Source: Phallusia fumigata (lineage: Eukaryota > Chordata > Ascidiacea > Phlebobranchia > Ascidiidae). From it: a DNA stretch of 20,212 nt. Under the pieces are notes generated by a model that worked only from the letters and a program-made list of their open reading frames with translations, was not told the origin of the DNA and ran no database searches. Numbering within the stretch: the first letter of the stretch is position 1; every line of letters begins with the position of its first letter. Below, piece after piece: positions 1-7,800 of this stretch. The stretch is taken from NCBI GenBank assembly GCA_008931825.1, contig QXVZ01013313.1, forward strand, positions 3,337 through 23,548. Direction: 5' to 3'. The position numbers were made by a program, and so were the translations under genes.

Positions 1-408
1 AGAGTCCAAAACTGTTCCCACTCAGAAAAGAAATCTGTACTAACGCCCAAGCGGTACTTAAACAATAAAGCTGTGTTGTTTGCTTAACTGTTATTTTACC
101 GGCACAAATCGTTTATCAAAGAAATAAAATAGCATGAATTACAAAAGATAAAACTAAGGGAATAATATCTTTGAAAACTTGAAACGAGTGTACCTTTAAT
201 GAACAAGCTTCTTTACAAATAAAACATAAGAGGTCTAAAATAGAACAGCAAATCTTGCAATTGCTAGGCGGATGCACAAACTTGATTGTTTTTGAACTGG
301 CACCTTTATTACAACCGTTATTGTCTGATACACTATGTATTTGGGTATATTGCTTTAGATCATATACGGGTCGCGGTTAACGTTTAAAGATGTGGTATTA
401 TTTTTTAG

Positions 409-1355
409 ACTGGACGGGCATGAAGGATTTAACGATCATCCAACAGGAACCGCCACCCAGGGGTCGCAGGGCGTCCATTCTGGGAAAGAACAATATCCAA
501 CTGAATCTGCCCGAAGGTAGCGATTTGCTGCAAAGCACCACTGAAGAGCTGGAGGAAGGAGGAGAAAACGAAGGTGAAAAGAAAGAAGACGCAGATCAGA
601 AGAACCCTCCCACAGATTTAACAGAAGAGGTTACAAAGACGGATGAAGAGTCAAACAAAGATAGTACGAAAACTACACCTTCAGAAGATAATGATAAAGA
701 ACAAACCAACAGCACCAAAGGTGATGTGGCTTCAACAGAGAGTGAAAAAAATTCAGATAGAGTTGAGAATAAAAGCCAAGAGGTCGTTACTCCTGGGGTA
801 GTAAACAATGATAAAAATCAAAAACCCATCGCTTCTGAAGCAGAAAAGACAAGCCCTGTTGTCAAAGAATTGTCGCCAGCAAATCAAGAAAGTAAAACTG
901 CTACTGACGCGGGCGTTGAGCAAAAAAGCGACGAAAAGAACCAAGTCCCCAAGGTGGAAAATAAGACTAAAAATTCGGATAAGCAACATCAAACCACCAA
1001 AACTGTTGTGGACAGCGATACGACTACAGACACAAAATCAGACGAACTACTTGCACAGCATCGCAAAGAAACAGGACCAAAACGGGACAACACCAAGACT
1101 AAGGCGGATAATATAGACGTGTTCGCGGACAAGGCGGACGAAAGAGCAGTACTCACCGACGACGAACATTTTGCCGAATTCAAAAGAGGAAAAGTTGTAA
1201 GAAAAAAGAAACGCAGCTCTGCAGATGATACAGCAGCTGCTTCTGATGGTAAAAACAAATCTTCAGAAGAAAAGTCTGCCAGCGAAACAGGAGATAATCA
1301 CGAGAAAAAAAGCAGTGACGTCGCGGTGATAGAGGCGGTATCAAACAATGAATAA
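409..1355 (+). CDS. Gene A, last coding exon (C-terminal 315 aa), partial C2-family paralogue
   Basis: This is the 3' terminal exon of a gene that begins left of the window. A pyrimidine-rich acceptor (tattattttttag) precedes position 409. Reading in phase 1, a G from the previous exon plus AC gives Asp, as in the last exons of genes B and C. The first residues contain GRRASILG, which lines up with GRKMSI in B and LRKGSI in C, a PKA-type R-[RK]-x-S-I site. Unlike B and C, whose tails are 52 and 33 aa, this tail runs about 300 residues. It is hydrophilic low-complexity sequence rich in E, K, D, S, T and N, with no predicted fold, no membrane segment and no clear repeat unit. A basic cluster (FKRGKVVRKKKRSS, nt 1180-1220) could be a nuclear signal. 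An ATG at 390 would also open this frame, but it lies upstream of the acceptor, so I prefer the exon reading. The membership in the family is inferred from phase, position and the short motif only. Confidence 0.68.
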
Positions 1356-1356
1356 A
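1351..1356 (+). other. AATAAA overlapping the stop codon of gene A
   Basis: AATAAA includes the TAA stop of gene A at 1353-1355. Whether it is used is unknown; a second AATAAA lies at 1545-1550. Confidence 0.3.
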
Positions 1357-1544
1357 AAACACCTTTGCGACCTATTCGAAAAAATGTCGCTCCTTAAACG
1401 TTTTGATTTTCACTGTATACTTATTCTTCTACATGTATATGCTCGTTCATTTTTTCAGCATTTATATGTGCCGTTACCTAGCGTGTATAAATATCTATTG
1501 CACAATTTTGCGTGTGATCCTGTTTCGTTCGGTTTATATTCGAG

Positions 1545-1550
1545 AATAAA
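1545..1550 (+). other. Candidate poly(A) signal of gene A
   Basis: A canonical AATAAA about 190 nt after the gene A stop, a usual distance for a short 3' UTR. It is a better placed candidate than the copy that overlaps the stop. Confidence 0.45.
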
Positions 1551-2129
1551 ATTCTATGTGAAAACATTTGCGAAACTAACTACCAAAATGACGACATCAA
1601 GAATGCATAACGCAATAAGACCAAGAGGTTCCTATTTGTCACATCCTTTAACAAAAAGCATTGTAAGTATGTTTACCCAAACCCAGGTCATTGTTTAAAA
1701 ATTCGTTGCTTCGGTCGAATATTTTAATGTGAATGAACAGCATACAACGTGTTAGGCAAAGGATGTAGCGATGAGCAAGTTATGGCAACTATATAAGGTT
1801 TTAAGTATCTATTCATCCGGAAGGCATGTTCTTTCTTAGTCGTGGGACAGCCTAGCATAGAATATACAGGACGTTATAAAGTGCTACATCGGGCCGCTTG
1901 TCGAAAAGGGAAAGAGTCGTTTGCAGATGTATCCCACTTTGGGGCTTTACATTGCAGAACTGGATTCCTGTTTTGCTTCTCAAACCAAAATACAACAGCA
2001 GTGTATATGAAGACACGTGACGGTGATACGCAAATGGTAATAATTTTAACACATACTTTTCACGTGTTCTGCAACAACAGATTCTTACAACGTTGCGACA
2101 TATCCCGACACCCCGACATTACAAAAATA

Positions 2130-2385
2130 GATACAGGCTTAAAGCTAGCGTTGTCAACTCGAAACGAACTCTCATACTTGCAGGAAGTGGTATCACAATA
2201 AACTCTCTTTCACCTGTCAACCCATTCGAGTCGGTAACGCAGCAAGCAAAAGAAGCTTTTATTATTTGTTTACATTTGTACCTTGACACTGTTTGCATGT
2301 TATTTCTTGTTTAGAGCTGATGAAGCCATTTGTTTGGCCCAATCGCTTTTATCATTCAGAATAAGAATTATACAGACCGGTTTTA
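2130..2385 (+). repeat. Direct duplication 1, copy 1
   Basis: These 256 bases recur at 2388-2643 with about two mismatches (for example gaagcttttattattt against gaaacttttaatattt). The copies are separated only by the unknown base at 2387. Confidence 0.92.
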
Positions 2386-2386
2386 G

Positions 2387-2387
2387 N
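2387..2387. other. Assembly join (n) in duplication 1
   Basis: A single n sits exactly between two near-identical 256-bp copies. Confidence 0.85.
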
Positions 2388-2643
2388 GATACAGGCTTAA
2401 AGCTAGCGTTGTCAACTCGAAACGAACTCTCATACTTGCAGGAAGTGGTATCACAATAAACTCTCTTTCACCTGTCAACCCATTCGAGTCGGTAACGCAG
2501 CAAGCAAAAGAAACTTTTAATATTTGTTTACATTTGTACCTTGACACTGTTTGCATGTTATTTCTTGTTTAGAGCTGATGAAGCCATTTGTTTGGCCCAA
2601 TCGCTTTTATCATTCAGAATAAGAATTATACAGACCGGTTTTA
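2388..2643 (+). repeat. Direct duplication 1, copy 2
   Basis: Near-identical to 2130-2385 and starting immediately after the n at 2387. The position at a contig join suggests an unmerged overlap or the alternative haplotype. Confidence 0.92.
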
Positions 2644-2796
2644 CTATGCTGTAAGCTTGAGCTCTATTATAGTTTATTCGAAACTGGAATCGTCTGTATT
2701 AAGCACCCGTGGATCAAGACGATCTCTGCACTGACATAACTTCAAGCAAAAAAAGATTAGATTAAAGTGGGTGAACTTAACCCATACAAATGCCAT

Positions 2797-3240
2797 AGAG
2801 CAGTACCCCGCAATCGTCTTCAGTCTCTCTTGGTCGACGTTATATCGCGTGACTACTGATAGATTTTTAAAGTTATTCTGTTGTGCAGCGTTAATTGCGC
2901 CCTTTGTGTAAACACCGCGCAATGCTGATTTGTGAATGCGATTGTAACACACGGAGCGTCGCTGGTGTGAAGTTACTGAGTGAAGCCAATTTAAGTTAAA
3001 TTTTTAGTGGACAGCGAGTCATCGAAAAAACTGCAGGGGTCCACTGACTGATGTTGATGCCAAACCAATGTAAGAAAAACTGTTACTGCATCAGATGTGG
3101 TTGTCTGCCTTTTCTTAAACATTGTGTCATTTTTACAGAGATGTTCTATCTGGTCCTGAGAAATGTTTGGTTGACGATGGGTTTAGGTGAGGTAACTATA
3201 ACTGAATCAATTTAGGGCCACATACACCAGTGTGTCGCGG
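2797..3240 (+). repeat. Direct duplication 2, copy 1
   Basis: This 444-base stretch recurs at 3242-3677 with scattered substitutions and small indels. One indel is about 7 bp near 2880 and is not a multiple of three, so the sequence is not behaving as coding sequence. Confidence 0.9.
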
Positions 3241-3241
3241 N
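3241..3241. other. Assembly join (n) in duplication 2
   Basis: A single n lies between the end of one copy and the start of the other copy of a 0.44-kb repeat. Confidence 0.85.
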
Positions 3242-3677
3242 AGAGCAGTACCCCGCAATCGTCTTCAGTCTCTCTTGGTCGACGTTATATCGCGTGACTA
3301 CTGATAGATTTTTAAAGTAATTCTGGCGTTAATTGCGCCCTTTGTGTAAACACCGCGCAATGCTGATTTGTGAATGCGATTGTAACACACGAAGCGTTGC
3401 TGGTGTGTAGTTACTGAGTGCAGCTAATTTACGTTAAATTTTTAGTGGACAGCGGGTCATCGAAAAAACCACAGGGTTCCACTGACTGATGTTGATGCCA
3501 AACCAATGTAAGAAAAAATGTTACTGCATCAAATGTGGTTGTCTGCCTTTTCTTAAACATTGTGTCATTTTTACAGAGATGTTCTATCTAGTCCTAAAAA
3601 TGTTTGGTTAATGATGGGTTTAGGTGAGTTAATTATAACTGAATGAATTTAGGGCCACATACACCAGTGTGTCGCGG
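3242..3677 (+). repeat. Direct duplication 2, copy 2
   Basis: It begins right after the n at 3241 and repeats 2797-3240, ending at the same caccagtgtgtcgcgg motif where copy 1 stops. Divergence is higher than in duplication 1, and fits two alleles of a very polymorphic locus. Confidence 0.9.
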
Positions 3678-3705
3678 CACACAGTTTGTGGAGCGCAGCA
3701 CCTCA
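3640..3705. mobile_element. hAT-like element remnant
   Basis: The sequence gccacatacaccagtgtgtcgcggcac... followed by acagtttgtgg resembles the inner end of non-autonomous hAT elements (a GTGTGCCGCGGCACAC-type core). I could not find a partner terminal repeat or a target-site duplication. Confidence 0.3.
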
Positions 3706-4457
3706 CGCGTTGACATAATTTACGATCCAACAATTTGTCATTATGCTGCCGAAGTCACGCGGCTTTTGCGATCTTAAGGGAAGTCCGCGTTGGTGATAGC
3801 TCGTTGGCAAACCCCGTACGGGGATGCTTGCATGTACATCGAGGAAGTAAGTGTCCTTTTGCGTGTTGATTTGGAGGAACATTGATTGCTCGTATAGGAA
3901 ATAAGGAAACTACGCATAACAGTGTTTATTTCGGGGTTATGTTCTATATTTGAATGCAGAACTGTAGGTTAATACGTATTTGCACTGGTGCTAAATATAC
4001 TTCGTCATGGGTATTTAGCGGATTGATCTGACAGTTACTGCCAACGCGTCAGTGAAAACTTATAACGCAACCACGCAATAGAGATGTAAAATAGAATATA
4101 TGCTTTTTGCAACTTACAAGATCATTGCATAGTAAGATTGGCTGTTTGCAAAAAAATAGCCAGCGGCAATGTCAACACCAGGCGAAGATTCAAAACAAAA
4201 AGAAGTTTTCATCGAAAAAACTGTTTTTCAGAATTGATGTGTAAAAGTCAAGCGCAGTGTTATACGAAGTTCAACCACTTAATCTGACAGAAGAACTTGA
4301 TTCGAGCAATAGAAATGTCGTCAGTTCCTTATAGAGGTTTCTTTTTCTAAAACAAAAGAAGGCGAAGTCACTACTAACCTAAACATATTATCTACAGAAA
4401 ATTAGAGTTTGATTAGCGTCTAGCTTTTTTCGCCTGAACTGATTTTACTGTGATAAC

Positions 4458-4823
4458 ATGGAAAAAGACGAACGTCCTCCACGTCGACATCATGCGAAGA
4501 TCGGCAAAAGTCAATCTTTCTCAAGATCGAGCGATCAACTCTTGAGGCAACAAAGCCGTACACCTGTGGCCCGTCGTCCTTCTCTGCCTCTGCCTGAGGT
4601 TACTGAAAGCGAACCAGTAGCTGAACCGACGTTGTTGCAGAAAGCCGAAGCGTTTAGGGTCCGAAACGAACGGAAGTATTTGGAACGAGAGAAGAACCGC
4701 GAGAATTCCCACCGGATGATGTTGGGCAAATACGATTGGGATCCCTTCCTGAAGCGGTACGTGGAAAGATTCGAGAAGCAGAAGAAAGAAATGCTAAAAC
4801 GCGAAGCCGAGGAAAAAAGAAAG
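4458..4823 (+). CDS. Gene B coding exon 1
   Basis: It starts at the ATG of MEKDERPP and ends phase 0 after ...AEEKRK at a GTACTG donor. The donor is fixed by alignment: from the [RE]Y of LKRYVERF to the splice site there are 23 residues in genes B, C and D alike. The reading frame continues past the donor to 4931, but that part has no counterpart in the paralogues and is intron. Confidence 0.85.
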
Positions 4824-7800
4824 GTACTGCGTGTAATAAAATTTAACTTTGCGACCACGTACCAAACTGTACCCTACGTGCACAGAAACCAACCATATTT
4901 ATCCGCACACCGAGGTCATACATTTTTCTGATATTCTCAATAGAAAGATACAAGCCAGTACTTGTGTATAAACATATTCTACGTTTCGACAAACGCTGCT
5001 GTCATCATCAGGAAACGTGGAATATGTTTTGTACACAAGTACTGGCTTGTATCTTCCTATCCCCCCTATTTAAAACCGTGAATTGTGTACCTTTTCTGGT
5101 ATTGTTTTAGGATTAATTGTTTGTATCCTGTTTCGAATTGAGCATTTTAATACATTTGTTGCGTTTGTCAAGATATTCACTGCGGTGTTGTTCCGCCTTG
5201 TACAACTTTTTTGCGTTGTTTTGATCAAACTAATTGAGAAGTGAACATAATAGTTGTTTTTGCTCCCCCAAGAAATACTTAAAGTGACCTGTGTACGGTT
5301 TTTGTACAGAACCGGAAAATCTGCGTCAGTCTTGAGTTTCATCCATCAAAAAGTCGGAGCCCTGAGATCATCGAGGAAGAGAGGTCGGTTTGTGTAAACA
5401 GTTTGGTCACCTTTATCCGGTATTGTTTTATAACGCACCCCCCAGTTCAGCTATGTAGTTAAACTATAAATCATTTTCAGTCTAACCCTTGGTCAATTAG
5501 GTTTGTTTTCTTATCCAAGGAAAAACAGGAAAAAATGGAAGAGATCACCTTAACAGGCGTAAACACAAAAAGTATAAAAATCAATCATAAAATTACATTT
5601 GGGCTGCCATTAGAAATCACATGTTAACCTAATGACCTCCACAATGACCTTATCTGCAGACTGCAGTGCGACAAATCATCTACACATTAATAAATTGTAA
5701 TTAGTTATGTTTGGATAAGAGGATTATCGACGCCAGTGATTCTTACCCTCTTTAACCTGAGAAGAACCTGATGGATTTCAGTTCCCCCTTTACAAAATAA
5801 CGATTTACAGCTTGACGTCACAGGATTTTAATTGAAGCAAAACGAAAAATGAACACATACGAAACTCTATATTTACAATGTTTAAAATGTTTTAGCGCAA
5901 CGGAACATAAAATGATAAACTAATTACCCCCTAAAAATGTCAATTACCCATTTGGGGCCAATAACCCCTGATTAAGAACCACAGGTCGACGCTAAACCAC
6001 GCAAACCCACAATAACTGTTGCATTTACTTTATCTAGCAGCAGTGATTCTGACGAGGAGGCCGAGTGTTCAGGATACAGTCACTTCAATTGGGGAAAGCG
6101 AGAAGACAAGTTTCAACCGGAGATCGCTCTTACAGCCATAATGGGAAAACATTTGTGCAACGGAATCGGCGAAGGTCAGATCGAAAAGTGCTTCGTCACC
6201 GTTCACCTGTTTGGCGAAAAGCAGGAAGCGGAGATGAAGAGTCATTCGCGATACGTGACGCCACTGGGAAAGACCAAGTAAGCTGCACGTGCTTTATGTG
6301 TTACAGTGAAGATACCGCGGCAAGCGTGGATCGTGTTGTTTTGCCACGTTTGTCGCTAAAGAGCAGACGCAAACACACGCGTTATGTTGAGTATCGTTTT
6401 GAGAAACACAATCTTACAAGCACTCGCTGTTGCCATCATTAGTGCACATGACAACAGATTATGCGCTGATGATGACAACAGCGATTGTCGAAACGCATGT
6501 ATTTACTACATACAATTTCCCTAACAGTCATATTTTCAATTAACACAATCTTTAATTTCCACTGAATAAATTCTATTAAATAAATAAACCCAAGTTTCCA
6601 TTGCCATTTTCCCTATTATGTCATAAAACCGTCCTAACTAAGTCTGTTTTTCAGTTTACATTAGTTTGTTTACATTGCATTTGGGAACGCAATTTTGGCT
6701 TAAACAGGAAAAAACAAGCGGATCTTTTTGCGCAACACTTAACTTTCTTGCAGTATTTTGTTCAGAAAATTGTTCACACCTGAAATTAAAGCTATAAAGA
6801 TCTAAAACCTGTTTTTTTACAGCACATGTAACTTTTCAGCATTTAATTTAAAATCACAAACTAGGCAATATTTTTCGTCAAGGTGGAAGCACAGATTTGT
6901 CTTTAACGGACTGGACCCGAAAACTTTGCGCAGTATGTACTTCGTGTTCGTACTGGAAGCAACAACTACTAAAGGAAAGATTAGCCTCGGTCAAGCTATC
7001 ATCGCGGGGAGAAAAGGTTTGGGCGCCGCCGTTCATAAACATCCGGCTAACGTTTTTAACTAATGTTTACCGCAAGGGCTTAATCAATGTTGCGGAATAA
7101 TAACGCGATTATTACGGTATTAACGTTCTGCTTATTCGAAAAATGTGTTTGGTTTCTGTCGTTTCGTGGTTTTGCGGGTCAGTTTCCTGATAAAGCCGCG
7201 CCGAATTCCTTGTAAACGTCGGAAATGACATTTAGACGGATGAGCAGGGGTTTAATCTTATTGTGCCCGACAGCAACAATTTATTTGCAATCATTGGGTA
7301 ACGGCTTCTGTCACATGTGTCAGATATTGACACCGGCGCAGGCGATGTCCCCTTTTGCCCCAACGTGTTCACTTCCATGTCCTCATCAAACACCGACACT
7401 TGTCATCCACTGGTAAATACTGTTTTTTTACTATTTTTAGCTGCGATCAGAACAAAAACGCGACGTCGTTCGCCAACCGATGAGGAAATCTGTCCAATGG
7501 AAAAGGCTCTCGCGGCACAAACCACGACTGTGCTGGCCAAGATGGACTTACAACCAGAAGGTATTCTTGGCATTACTCTTAAGGGTTTAATTCAGCGTTG
7601 TATGTTTTTGATGAACATCGTGAGAATATACGTCATGAAACAAAAAAGTAGTTTAAAACAGAGATCTATGCAGCCTCTAAATGGGTTTACTTTTACGACA
7701 TTTTGATCTGCCTAAAGGAGTAGATTGCAAAAATATGTTGTACGTCACTTTATCATTTCAAACAACCACTCTTGATTACAGAATCTTCAAACTGGAAGGC

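Larger units (their letters stand above)
1356..4457. other. Intergenic region between genes A and B
   Basis: About 3.1 kb with no coding region I can support. After the presumed 3' UTR of A it holds a TATATAAGG-like sequence near 1790 of unknown meaning, then two pairs of near-identical direct repeats whose second copies each begin right after an n (2387 and 3241). A hAT-like end (gtgtcgcggcacacagtttgtgg) lies near 3670-3693. No clear TATA/CRE promoter such as that of gene C is visible close to gene B. Confidence 0.6.

Noticed and set aside
1..60. Possible end of gene A exon 5 near a GTAC donor at about position 36
   Set aside because: One frame is open and the phase could fit, but too little sequence is left of it to show similarity to exon 5 of B or C.
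1842..2201. 119-codon open frame on the + strand
   Set aside because: It opens with GTG, not ATG, has no acceptor or paralogue, and runs into duplication 1. It looks like chance.
2215..2240. Possible tRNA B-box-like sequence (cccattcgagtcgg)
   Set aside because: There is no matching A box or cloverleaf around it, so no tRNA or tRNA-derived SINE can be called.
2674..2952. 92-codon open frame on the - strand with protein-like composition
   Set aside because: The second copy of this stretch (from 3242) has a 7-bp indel that breaks the frame, and there is no recognisable domain.
3831..3846. Search for CRISPR, rRNA, operon or ribosome-binding features
   Set aside because: The window is eukaryotic with spliced genes. 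No CRISPR-like array, rRNA or prokaryotic signals are present; this short interval is cited only as an example of gene-free DNA.
4824..4931. Continuation of the gene B exon 1 frame to a stop at 4929-4931
   Set aside because: Genes C and D splice at the same residue with good donors, and exon 2 joins in frame. The extra 35 codons have no counterpart.
6065..6442. 125-codon frame covering gene B exon 3
   Set aside because: It is a shifted frame. The correct frame gives the C2 strands and ends at the same donor phase as gene C.
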